Program-made: the position numbers and the translations under genes
Shown here: positions 11,824 through 22,300 of the stretch, in pieces
Position numbering within the stretch: the first letter of the stretch is position 1
Layout: each line of letters starts with the position of its first letter
DNA from: Lampris incognitus
Taxonomy: Eukaryota > Chordata > Actinopteri > Lampriformes > Lampridae
Direction of reading: 5' to 3'
Length of the DNA stretch: 64,000 bases
Assembly: GCF_029633865.1 (NCBI RefSeq)
Contig: NC_079213.1
Span: 86,639,793-86,703,792 of the forward strand
The notes under the pieces: generated by a model
What the model saw: the letters and a program-made list of their open reading frames with translations, nothing else
Database searches by the model: none
Told to the model about the DNA's origin: nothing

Positions 11824-12023
11824 TGTTATGTATGCACACATCGACAGTGCTGCATTTGATTTGGTGCTGTTCCATTGTGCTGGGATCGATTGGTGATGCC
11901 TGCGGGCTCTGGGTTGTTTGATCGGGTCTGCCTTTGATGCTGTGTCAGTCTAAATAAAGAATGCCACGGAGAGGTTGTGTCGAGCGACAGCGCTGTGTCC
12001 TGACGTGATTTCTAAATACAATA
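11824..12023 (+). repeat. 3' LTR of Gypsy copy A
   Basis: 200 bp, starting TGTTATGTATGCACAC and ending AAATACAATA, preceded by a G-rich polypurine tract. It differs from the 5' LTR near positions 8 and 50 and close to the end. Confidence 0.9.
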
Positions 12024-13052
12024 AACACCTCCATCACTTCAAAACTGTCGTCAACACCATGGACATAGATTGCGAGCTGCGCAGTGTCAATGATGTCTGT
12101 GCTCTCATCAAGAGCGTCTGAGTATGCACAGAAACGTTTGGCTTTCTCACGCAGTTGATCATATATGTTATCTGACAGGTCAGAAATGCGCTCTGCCACT
12201 GTATTGGCTGCAAGGCCGATGTTGCTAAACTGACCCTTCTTTTCCGGACAGACTATACTTGCAGCCTGTAACATGCACTTTTTAACAAACTCCCCTTCTT
12301 TGAATGACTTTACCGACTTACCAATCATCTCACTCTCCACGTAGCTAGCTTCGACTGCTGCTGCATCATTATCTTTGCCAGCTTTCTTGAAGAAATCTTG
12401 TCGCTTCAGTAAACATGTTTTAAGATTGGCGACCCGTTTCTGTCTCTCTCACCTCCCTGGTATTTTGTATACTCATCATCAGCATGTCTGGTCGAGTAAT
12501 GACGTCTGATGTTGTCTTCCTTGTGCCCCGTAACTTTCTCGGTGCATATAAGACACGTCGGGCTGCCTCTGTGCTCAACAAAAACATATGCCGTCTCCCA
12601 CTTTTCCTGAAATTGTCTGTGCTCGTCACCGACTTTTCTCTTCGCGGCAGGTTTTGAGAAAGACATAACTGGGGCTTGCTGACAGGATATATTTTCCTTC
12701 CACTTGGTGTCGCTCCGGAATCAAGTTTCAATCAAGTTTCGACCGTCGCTAATTCGCGCTGCCCATTATGGTGCGTTCAAGTTGTGCTCGGAAGTCGGAC
12801 TTTCTGAGCGCCGAGTTGGACATTTCAACCGGAAGTCTGAAATCCGAGTCATTCTAATTTACAACTTCCAACGTAACGGGAACGCACCATGACTTGACAA
12901 CAAACGCGACGCCGGAAGCTGTCATGAGCCTGCGCTATGGCAGCTCATAAGTGAAAAATAAAAGCCCAGGGCAAGCACGGGCCGCACTAACACTAAACTT
13001 TGATGTCAAGTAGGGGGCCACAAAATAACGTCCCGAGTTTGAGACCCATGGT
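12024..13052 (-). pseudogene. hAT element (GTF2IRD2-like transposase), N-terminal half
   Basis: On the minus strand the protein starts at 12666 with MSFSKPAAKRKVGDEHRQF. It has a zinc-finger-like segment (TCLICTEKV, then IRRHYSTRH) as in GTF2IRD2-like hAT transposases. A one-base insertion near 12430 shifts the frame. The continuation reads FVKKCMLQAASIVCPEKKGQ and AYSDALDESTDI, typical of the catalytic region's start. It stops at 12024 where Gypsy copy A begins, so the C-terminal half and dimerisation domain are gone. At 13020-13052 the sequence ...GAGTTTGAGACCCATGG resembles the terminal repeat of this hAT group, marking its 5' end. Confidence 0.7.
12768..12890. mobile_element. Small MITE inside the hAT 5' region
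   Basis: A 123-bp segment with inverted ends: ATGGTGCGTTC at the left and GAACGCACCAT at the right, with internal partial symmetry (GGAAGTCGGACTTTC, GGAAGTCTGAAATCCGA). No coding capacity. Target duplication not clear. Confidence 0.55.
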
Positions 13053-13185
13053 CTAGGTGAATCAGTCAATGCTCTGACTGGATTAGGGTGATGCGATTGT
13101 ATAAATGAAATAAATGGTTGTAGCCAACTACCGGCACAGAGCCACATGGTTAAGACGGAATGAGAATATGAGGGACTTGATTTGA

Positions 13186-13429
13186 TGTCGTGATGTCAGA
13201 TGTGTGCTGTTTTTTTTTGTTTTTTTTGCCCTTTTGTATGTGTTTAAGTGGGAGAGTACTGCTGGCGTCGTGTGTGGCTGCCACTTCTCCCTCTCGTAGC
13301 CCCCTTCCCATCCATCCCTGTATGTCTGTGTTATGTTTATCTGTTGTCTCGTTTCACCCCCGGTTACTGTAAAGCGACTTTGAGTATTAGAAAAGCGCTA
13401 TATACGATTGATTTATTATTATTATTACA
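13186..13429 (+). mobile_element. L2-like LINE 3' untranslated tail
   Basis: Ends with GCGACTTTGAGTATTAGAAA, GCGCTATATACGATTGA and an (ATT)n run, the standard tail of fish L2/CR1-like LINEs. No reverse-transcriptase coding remains. Confidence 0.6.
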
Positions 13430-13495
13430 TACCCACATCCAGCTTCCCGCAGACATGGCCAATTGTGTCTGTAGGGGCGTCCGACCAAGCCGGAG

Positions 13496-13830
13496 TAGTC
13501 TGGTCAGTTAAGGGCAAATATGGGGTCAAGGCTGCAAAAAGTCATTCACATTTGAGCCAATGTTTTTCTGTTAATTTAGGGTCCAATAAAGAAAAAAATG
13601 CAAGGAGCCCAAAATTTTAGGTGGGGGAAGTCTCTGAAATGGCCACGCCCACTTTTTAGGCCTGGAAATCAGTATCTCGGCTCCTGAATGTCGCAGAGAG
13701 CTGATCATGGGCTCAAAAGAAGCAGAAGCACCACATTTATATAAGCATTATGAACAAACATATACCCCAAAACCTTTACTTTTTCAGGTATTTACAAAAA
13801 ACTAATTTTCACTGGTCACATACATGGCCA
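13496..13830. repeat. Left terminal/subterminal inverted repeat of the AcademX-like element
   Basis: Inverted match to 17140-17475. Diagnostic stretches are CTGCAAAAAGTCATTCACAT, GGCCACGCCCACTTTTTAGG and CATTATGAACAAACATATAC. A diverged direct copy of part of it follows at 13825-13985 (GGCCACGCCCACTTTTTAGC, then a similar order of blocks), so this end has a tandem subterminal repeat that the right end lacks. Confidence 0.85.
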
Positions 13831-14218
13831 CGCCCACTTTTTAGCCCTGGGACTATATCTCAGGCTCAGCTCTCGGAGGTTGCCCCGAGTTGATATTGGG
13901 CTCACAAGATGTGGAAATAACTATTTATATTAGTGCTCTGAACAAATATACTGTATGCCCTAAAACCTTCACGTTTTGAGCTATTCATGAACATGTTCTT
14001 TTTTCCATTGAATTGATCAGCAGCATGCAATCAACTTTAGCCAAATCTGTGCAAGAAGGCTATACAGTTTGTTTGAGTAAAAGTGTTACATCTACTCATG
14101 GAGTGCTAGTATTCAAGTTGACTCTTTGTTATAAGAGGAGGAACCCAGTAACCACCAAAGAAAAAAAGCAAACCACGTGAGGTCCAAAAAAATCTTTATT
14201 TTAACCTCACACATCCCA

Positions 14219-17084
14219 TCAGACTGGATTCAAACACTTGCTGAGGCACTTGCAATAAATGAGACATTTCATCCCTCTGCCAGCACAAGAACATGAGGTA
14301 CACTTATTAGATCTGCAACTACACACCCCTGTTACTTGAGACAATGTATCTCTTGTGGAAACTGTGCTCCACTTGACGAAGAGTTCCTCTCCTTCGGTAG
14401 TCCAACCCCATTCAATGACAGGGGGACAAGGGAGTTGTAGCAGGCTGTTTCCCCACAGCCATCCTGCCTGGAATGTAGCTCTCAACAGATGCTGTAGAAG
14501 CGCATCCTGACTTGGGGGTAGGTCTCTCAGCTCATCATTAACTGAGTGCTTGAACAGCTGGAATCTGAGCTCATCTATACTGACACAGTTGTACAGTCCA
14601 GTCTTGTTGTACCAGCTCATTACCCAGGGCTCAATAACTTCCATGCTTTCCTTAACTGTCTCGATACTAGGGCAGCAACTTAGTCCTCTCAAAGCAGCAG
14701 TGAGTTCTGTGGACTTACTGTGGTTTATCCAGGCTTTGTATTGAGCAGTCTTTGAGTGGCCAAAGAAGGCGCTCACAGAATCACAGCCACTAAAAGAATG
14801 GAACACAGGCATGGCATCGGCCACATCTCCACCAAGCTTCTTGTGTGCTTCTGTGATTGAGTAGAATTGGCGTTTGCCAGGAACTGCAAAGTCAACTATA
14901 AGTTGCAAGTCATTACATACTGATAGGAACTGTGTAGTGAACCCTAGTAGGATGACTACCACATCGGAGTCGACTGTTCTAACTGTAACTGACTTGATCC
15001 CCTTGTTTAGCATGTGCATCACATGGCAAACGATGCGGTTGTCAGCCTCCTCAAGCATATCTATGCTGTCATAAAGCTGGATCTCGAAGCTTTCGCCGAA
15101 GTTTGCAAGCACCTTTCTGCCGTAGGTGATGCTGAACTCCTTGTCCCAGTTCCACGCTTGTGCCTTAGCAATCCTGGCGAACATTAGATTCAGGGCTACT
15201 TTGTTGTCTACATTAGACAGAAAAGCTTCAAAGAATTGCTTAGATTCTGGCATGGTGTCATTCTCACTGAAAGCCATCTGTGAACTACCTGCTGATCCCC
15301 GGTTCTTCCTAGTCGCAGTCTTGATACTCATATTCTGGTAGAGGTCAGCCACAATGTCAATACGATTGGCTTTCTTCTCATGACCGATCCTGGCAATGCT
15401 GTTCAACACTTTGATTACAAAGTCTTGGAATGTCATGCCTTTGGTGAGAGACTTTGCCATGATTCGTACTTGCACAGACAAATCTATCACAAGTCCTTCT
15501 GAGGATGTAGATTGAACTTGTACACCGATGTCCTTAAGAATTTGAGACTTTTGGCTATGATAAATATCTCCATCCTTTGTTGACAAGGCGTCGGGTAAAC
15601 CTGAAATTGAAATGAATAGTTAAGCTAAGTGTAACTCTTGGGCTTACTGTCAAATCAATTAACTTGAATGTGAAATTGAATCAATGAATATCACTGTATT
15701 AAAAATCTGGTAAGACTTAAGTAACATCTAAAATATTTGAATAACTGACTTTATATCAATTAGTTTCACCTGTGAATTCACCACCAAATAACTTCCTTGT
15801 CTCTTCTTCTCTTGATCTGCAGGCCTCCTTCAGCTTTGCAAAGGTTCCTTTGGGTGGCTTGATTGCAGGGCTAGCGAGTTGGACTTTTGCACATGAACTT
15901 GGGAGTTTCAGGGCATTTCGTGAGATGGTTGCATTGACATCCTTCTTACTTAATACAATTCGCTCCTGCACAAACTGGTCATGCTGAGTTTTGCCGACTG
16001 TAAAGACAAAACTGGAGTCTTTACTTATGACATCTGGGAAGGGAATGGATGAGTTCAACCTCATGAACTGAGCTTCATCGAACGGGTTGGTAAGGATACC
16101 CTGGTACACCTTGAGTGTGTGGCTTGAAAATGTTTCCTTGAAGGAATCCAGCATTTCTTTGTGCCCGTGTGATGGATCTTGACCTTCGACCTCATCTAGG
16201 TAGCGCTGGATTTCGGGTAGCGCAAGTTCGAGTTTCCTGAAGAACTCTTGATCTTCCCGATTGATGATATCGACATATCCAGTGTCAGACTTGATGACCT
16301 TTATGTTATGTTCCTGCTTTTGATCACATGCAATCTTTGAGAATGGGTTGTCTCTGGTGTTTACTGTGAAAGAGCCTGAAAGAAATTCCTTGAACAAGTA
16401 TGGGTGTCTCCATTTGAGCTCTTTGAGATCCTGAAGAAACACTGATGCCCATCTGGCATAGTGTGTATGATCAAGTGCAAAGAAAAGAGGAATGAGCTGC
16501 TCAAGTGCACTGATCATCATGATGAAGTTTGCCTCTCGAAAGGATCTTATGAAGATAAGAACCTTCTTGATTGTGTCAACAACATTGTTCCAGTAGTGAA
16601 ACATGGGGCTGTTTTCATTGGCCACCCAGTTACTCCAAGTCAAACTGTTGTCCTCTAGACGTTTTGCCTGAAATGCTTCATCTCTCTTCTTGGCCAGCAC
16701 CACAGCCAGGAGTTGAATACAGTATCTAGCCTTCTTTATGGAATTCACATCGCAGACAGCAGTTGTCAGACCTGTGATATTCAGATTAGCTGAGGTTAAG
16801 ATGGTATCAAGGCCAGTTCCTTTTATCAACTGCCCAACACAGACAAGAGAAACCTTCTCAAGGTGCAGCCCACCCATGAACGCGAAGTATGAATGAGAAA
16901 ACTCTTCCCCCATGGCCCACTGTATCATCTTCTTGATGGCATAAAGGGGCTGATCGGATCCACCCACTGCAACCTGGCCTGGGTTAAGATATCTTGTGTA
17001 TGATACTGCTATTCTCATGACATGGAGCTGAAGACAACTAAGATATTTTCTAAACTCATGATTCGTGTGTGTATTGTGCTTCAT
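14219..17084 (-). CDS. AcademX-like transposase/nuclease protein, two exons
   Basis: Exon 1 is 15770-17084 and exon 2 is 14219-15600. The 169-bp intron (15601-15769) has GT-AG ends (TTCACAG|GTGAAAC, CAATTTCAG|GTTTACC) and joins in frame, giving 898 residues. Exon 1 contains YFAFMGGLHLEKVSL, matching a block in the second copy, and may carry the transposase core. Exon 2 shows an XPG/FEN1-like order of acidic motifs: RIDIVADLYQNMSIK, EEADNRI (about residues 622-628), TVDSDVVVILL (about 647-657) and FSGCDSVSAFFG (about 708-719). They parallel the FEN1 acidic, DxD and GCDY motifs. The C-terminus is a cysteine cluster (CSCRSNKCTSCSC..., CLIYCKCLSKC). The frame is uninterrupted, so the copy is probably young. 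The start Met may not be the true one; a further upstream exon is possible. Confidence 0.7.
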
Positions 17085-17139
17085 GCTTTATAACATAGGC
17101 AGCGAATGAGATTCATGTCAAATATAGCTTTTTACAACC

Positions 17140-17475
17140 TTCAGGAGCTGATACGTGAAACGTGACCAGTAAAAATTAGTTTTCTTAAAATATCTGAAAA
17201 AGTAAAGGTTTTGGGGTATATGTTTGTTCATAATGCTTATATAAATGTGGTGCTTCTGCTTCTTTTGAGCCCATGATCAGCTCTCTGCGACATTCAGGAG
17301 CCGAGATACTGATTTCCAGGCCTAAAAAGTGGGCGTGGCCATTTCAGAGACTTCCCCCACCTAAAATTTTGGGCTCCTTGCATTTTTTTCTTTATTGGAC
17401 TCTAAATTAACAGAAAAACATAGGCTCAAATGTGAATGACTTTTTGCAGCCATTTTGCCTTAACTGACTAGACTA
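17140..17475. repeat. Right terminal/subterminal inverted repeat of the AcademX-like element
   Basis: Mirror of 13496-13830 with high identity over the shared part. It lies just upstream of the gene's first visible exon and so probably contains its promoter. Confidence 0.85.
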
Positions 17476-17540
17476 GAGGTAACGCAGGGATTCGAGCCAA
17501 CGATCCCCGTGTTGGTAGACCGCCACGCTACCCGGACGCA

Positions 17541-18837
17541 AAGAAGCTTTAGCTTTTGCGTCGCTTGTTGGGACATTCAGAATAAACTGGATTCGGAAAT
17601 CTCCCCGCACTTAGTGTGGCAGCTTCTTAACTGCCATAAGGAGGAGACGGATTTGTTTTACAGGAAAGTTGAGAACAGACTAATTTTGGGGTCTTAGTAA
17701 GCTGAGCATTTTTGTAGCTTCCCTGCTGTTTTTATGCTGGATTCTATTAAAGAGTAACTCGCTGCAGGTGATTGATGAGAACCACGCAGATGTCTTCAAT
17801 TTTCACTTTATGTTTATTCTTACAGCCACAATAACCACATCCCATTCTATCACAGGTCTAATTAATTAGGCTGCTTCCTTCTGTTGAGCTCGAAAAAGGT
17901 TTGAACCCGCAAGTTGCAGCTTGCGGCTGTTTTTTTTTTTGCACAAATATGCAGAGTAACGTTCGTGGTCATATTGGGCACATTCAAAATGTGCCCACCA
18001 ACTGCACGAATCACACTGCACCTACAGCAAAATCAATTTTAAAAAAGAGACATTAAGTACGTAAAACTCTACAATAAGATAAATTATATGGTAACATGCA
18101 CACACATTTGTTAGTCAGTTAATAACACAAAGCGCATATTTTATGTTATACTTTACTATATAAATGTAATGATTATTATTACTTCAATCATGCTCTCCTC
18201 TGCACCGCACAGTAGTCCTCTACATTCCCTATGGTGTCGTGTCCATACGGTTTTAAATTGTACTAACTCCACTCATTCTGTATGAGTAAATACATCATGG
18301 TACACTGCAAATGTTTTATTTGAGTAAGAAACTAAATGCATTTCACCAAGTATTCATCTAAATGTATAAATGTGTATTAAATACCTCGCATTTGTTACGT
18401 TACATAGACACTAAAAACATTTGATATTTTCTTTAAAACTGCCCGAATGGCTTGACTAAAATTAAAGTGTAATAGATAGTCATGTTGAACCACATAAACG
18501 ATTCACCTTGTTTGACCTCATTGAGCAGTCAGGACTCCTTGTGGTGGCTTCAGAGCACATGACCCACACACACTGATCACCTTTGTGTCTGACATGATGG
18601 TATTTGCATGGATTTTGACTAAGAAAATATTTTGATGGCACTGCTTTCATGCAGTGTTTGATGCCACAGAGCTTTAGACCGAAGCAGTGCACAAGCTGCG
18701 TCAGATTCTGCTTTGGGAGCAGCTCGAGGAGCTGTCTGGGCAGTACTGACGTCTCCCCTCTCGAGATAATCTTCTGCAAACTGCAAAATGGCATTTTGAC
18801 AAATACCATACCGGCAGCTGTACCAACATGTGCCCTG
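17541..18837. other. No recognised gene; one cysteine/histidine-containing open frame
   Basis: AT-rich sequence with no repeat I recognise. The minus-strand open frame 18480-18809 (109 codons) contains LTQLVHCFGLKLCGIKHC and NPCKYHHVRHKGDQCVW, a Cys/His arrangement that could be a zinc-binding remnant. I do not recognise the family and there is no clear splice context. At 17907-17940 a 7-bp GC hairpin (CCGCAAG/CTTGCGG) is followed by T11, with a B-box-like GGTTTGAACCC just before it. Confidence 0.4.
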
Positions 18838-19133
18838 TCTCTGCCAAATGACAGAAGCTAAGCAGGTGTGTGCTTGGCTAGTACTTGGTTGGGAGAAATC
18901 CTGGGAAAAACTGAGTTGCTGCCGGAAGTGGTGTTGGTGGGCCAGTAGGTGGCAGTCTTCCCGCTGGTCCTAATAGAAAACAACAAATATCATCTCCCAA
19001 TGCCCCATTGCAGTGATGGGGGCACTGTGCTGTAGGAGATGCCGTCCTTCGGATGAGACGTTAAACCGAGGTCCCGACTCACTGTGGTCATTAAAGATCC
19101 CATGACACTTATAGCAAAGAGTGGGGGGGGGGG

Positions 19134-19333
19134 TGTTATGTATGCACACATCGACAGTGCTGCATTTGATTTGGTGCTGTTCTATTGTGCTGGGATCGAT
19201 TGGTAATGCCTGCGGGCTCTGGGTTGTTTGATCGGGTCTGCCTTTGATGCTGTGTCAGTCTAAATAAAGAATGCCACGGAGAGGTTGTGTCGAGCGACAG
19301 CGCTGTGTCCTGACGTGATTTCTAAATACAATA
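19134..19333 (+). repeat. 5' LTR of Gypsy copy B
   Basis: 200 bp, TGTTATGTATGCACAC... to ...AAATACAATA, with AATAAA in TCTAAATAAAGAATGCC. It should carry promoter, transcription start and poly(A) signal. TTGGCGACGAGGATGG follows directly and is the candidate primer-binding site; it overlaps the gag start codon at 19346. Confidence 0.9.
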
Positions 19334-19345
19334 TTGGCGACGAGG

Positions 19346-22300
19346 ATGGCTGATATCTCTCTCCCACCACCTGCCCCCTTCCTGGCATTACCTGGCGAGC
19401 CTCCGGTACCATGGACTCGCTGGCTAAATAGTTTTGAAAATTACATCATCGCCTCAGGGCTCGACGACGTGAGCCAGGCTAGGAAGACGGCTCTGTTGCT
19501 TCACTGCTTGGGAGCAGAGGGTCATCGTGTGCTCGGGACTCTGGGGAACGTCACAAGCTTTGCCGAAGCTGTGGGACTTATGAGCACCCATTTCGCTGCT
19601 CCACAGAGTGCCCTCCTTCGGCGATTTATATTCCGTCAGCGACACCAACTGCCTGGTGAGTCTGTGCGGCAGTACGTAGCTAATTTGCGAGGGCTAGCTA
19701 GCTCATGCAAGTTTGGCGCGCTTCAGGACGAGATGGTTCGCGACCAGCTAATCGAACACACCAACAACGCAAAGGTGCGTGAGACTCTCCTGCTGGAAAA
19801 AGATGATCTGCTGCTGTCCAGAGCAATTACCATCGCACTACAGGTTGAGGGAGCAGCTGAGTATGCTGCTATGCTAAATACACAGCAAGTGGCTACCTCC
19901 AGTCAAGCTGCCAACGACTCCTCCCTCTACTCACGGCTGCCCCTCGGGACGCAACCCAGCCAGAGCGAGTTGGGCGCCGACTCCACTGGGGACGTCTTGC
20001 AACTGCAACGACGGCGTTCTCGGCCCCGCCCTCAACAGTCCTGTGGTAACTGTGGGTCTCGGTCTCATGTTTCAAGGGCTCAGAACTGCCCTGCCCGTGG
20101 CCAGACATGCCGTAGCTGCGGTAAGCACAATCACTTTGCCAACGTCTGTCGATCTTCCCCGGCTGGGTCAGAGGGCCACACCCCCCAGTCTTCAACCGCC
20201 GTCATTCACAAGGTGAGCTCTGGGCCAGTGTCATTCAAATCATGCACAGTCAACATTAATGATGTGTGCATCCCCCTGCTGTTGGACACCGGTGCAAGTG
20301 TGTCTCTCCTGAATGTTGATACCTACAGTCAATTTTTCGGTTCACTGCCACTGTCCGCACCCTCAGCTGTCCTCTGTGGGTATGGTGACTCCAAAATCGA
20401 TCTGGTTGGCTCTCTCCAACTGACTGTCCGCTATGGAACCAAGCTGGTGCCCAATGCAGTTTTTCATGTGGCACGCCGTGGGGCCAACCTGATGGGCCTG
20501 GACCTGTTCTCCGCTCTGGGGTTTTCCCTCTTAGACACAAGGGGGGCAGCAATCCTGACTGTCGCCACACCTTGGCAGCAGAAGTGGCCATCGCTGTTTA
20601 TGGGGCTGGGCTGCCTCTCCGCCTTCACCCATCAACCTCTCCTCAACCCTGCTGTGAAATCTGTCATCCAACCACTGCGCCGCATCCCGTTGGCTCTCCG
20701 TGATGGGGTCTCCGCCGAGCTGCAACAACTGCTGGAAGCTGGCATCATTGAACCGGTGGACGCGTCACCTTGGGTCTCAAACCTCGTGGTGGCTAAGAAG
20801 AAGTCGGGGGGCCTGCGTGTCTGCGTCGATCTACGTGCAGTAAATAAGGCAGTGGTCCCTGATAAGTATCCACTGCCCACCTCAGAAGAACTCACTGCTC
20901 AGTTCTATGGCTCTGAGGTGTTCTCCAAGCTCGACCTCAGACAGGGGTACTTACAGGTGCCCCTCCACCCCAGCAGCCGAAACCTCACAGCCTTTGTGAC
21001 ACATGCAGGAGTGTTTCGCTACACCAGGATGCCTTTCGGTCTCAGCTCTGCCCCTAGCTGCTTCCAGAAAATCATGGTCTCCGTGCTGGCTGGCATACTG
21101 GGCGTGGCCATTTATTTGGACGATATAGTGGTACACGGGCCCACCAGTGAAATCCACGACAAGCGCCTTAACATGGTCTTCGCAGCCCTGTCCAAGCACA
21201 AGCTAACTCTCAGTGCTGAGAAATGTGTCCTCTCTGTACCAGCCATCGACTTCGTTGGGTTCCGGCTGTCAGCGAGCGGTGTAACTCCACTACAATCCAA
21301 CGTGGACGCCATTCAGGCCATCCCTGAGCCCAGCTCGGCCGCCCAGGTCGCCTCCTTCCTGGGTATGACAAGTTACTACCTGAGGTTTCTTCCCCAGTAC
21401 TCTGCGACCACAGCCCCCCTGCGCCAGCTGCTGCGTAAGGACGAGCCATGGGTGTGGTCAAAGGCATGCAGTGACGCTGTGCGTGATCTCAAGACTCAAC
21501 TGACTTCACCACCAGTGTTGGCTCACTTCGACATCTCCAGCTCCACCTTTGTGACCTGTGACGCATCAGCCACAGCGATAGGGGCCGTGCTGTCTCAAAC
21601 CCAGAACGGTGTGGAGAAGCCCATTGCCTTCGCCTCCCGTGCCCTCAACCTGACCGAGCAGCGGTACTCCGTGGGTGAGCGTGAGGCGTTAGCCTGTATC
21701 TGGGCTTGTGAAAGGTGGCACCTCTACCTCTCTGGCCGCTCCTTCACCCTCAGGACAGATCACCAGGCCCTGACAGCGCTGCTGTCCACATCTGGGACAG
21801 GCCACAAACCCCTGAGGTTGCACCGCTGGTCTGACCGCCTCCGCCAGTACAACTTCAGCCTGCAGTTCACCCCAGGCAGAGACAATGTTGTCGCCGACCT
21901 GCTCTCTCGCTCTGTCTCCACCCCAGCTCCACAGACGGACACTGACTGTGTGGAAAAGGACATTGTCCAAATGCTACACACACCCCTCCAGGCCACTGTC
22001 TCTCTGCAGGAGCTGAGGGCAGCCTCCGAACAGGACCCTGTCCTCTCCCAGCTCCGCACCTACATCCAGAACGGCTGGCCTCACAAGGTCCCAGAGGAGC
22101 TGGCTGCGTTCGCCCGAGTCAGACAGGAGCTCTCCTGCTGGAACGACACCTGCGTGGCACGTGGGTTTTGCACAGTGGTCCCAGCTGCTCTCCGTGCACG
22201 TGTTTTGAATACGGCGCATGAAGGCCACCTGGGCATTGTGAAACTGAAACAGCGCTGCCGAGACCTGGTGTGGTGGCCGGGGATAGACAGAGATATTGAG

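Larger units (their letters stand above)
7705..12023 (+). mobile_element. Gypsy LTR retrotransposon, copy A (degenerate)
   Basis: A 4319-bp element bounded by 200-bp LTRs (7705-7904 and 11824-12023). It is the same family as copy B at 19134-23605. The two LTRs differ at three positions I could see. A polypurine G-run precedes the 3' LTR. The flanks do not match: GACTG before the element and AACAC after it, and the left flank is a foreign gag while the right flank is a hAT. It therefore lacks a target-site duplication, as expected after recombination between copies or deletion of one flank. Confidence 0.9.
13496..17475 (-). mobile_element. AcademX-like DNA transposon, complete with TIRs and 3-bp target duplication
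   Basis: A 3980-bp element. The left end is TAGTCTGGTCAGTTAAG and the right end, reverse-complemented, is TAGTCTAGTCAGTTAAG. The duplicated target is GAG (13493-13495 and 17476-17478), confirmed because it interrupts a SINE of known sequence. Inverted repeats extend about 330 bp. One two-exon gene fills the interior on the minus strand. A 3-bp target duplication with an encoded XPG-type nuclease fits the Academ superfamily, AcademX lineage, as I remember its definition. The superfamily name is an inference; the structure itself is directly visible. Confidence 0.7.
13430..17540 (-). mobile_element. tRNA-derived SINE, split by the AcademX-like transposon
   Basis: The left piece (13430-13495) reads CATACCCACATCCAGCTTCC to GACCAAGCCGGAG. 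The right piece (17476-17540) reads GAGGTAACGCAGGGATTCGA to CGCTACCCGGACGC. Together they match the tRNA-head end of the SINE at 47764-53887. On the minus strand the head carries a B-box-like TCGAATCCC-type motif. The GAG at the break is duplicated, giving the target-site duplication of the inserted transposon. Confidence 0.75.

Noticed and set aside
8440..12000. Numerous open frames antisense or out of frame within both Gypsy copies
   Set aside because: Shadows of the GC-rich gag-pol coding sequence; they are disrupted independently of any family and have no own motifs.
12024..12760. Host GTF2IRD2 gene
   Set aside because: Only the hAT-derived part is present, with a frameshift and a transposon-type terminal repeat at 13020-13052; it is a transposon fragment.
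13506..17470. TTAA target duplication (piggyBac/Kolobok) for the AcademX-like element
   Set aside because: TTAA occurs near both ends, but the inverted repeat continues outside it to TAGTCT, and the interrupted SINE shows the true duplication is GAG.
18838..18930. A 5S rRNA gene
   Set aside because: Only the internal-promoter half is similar, with many substitutions, and it continues into a SINE body and LINE-like tail.
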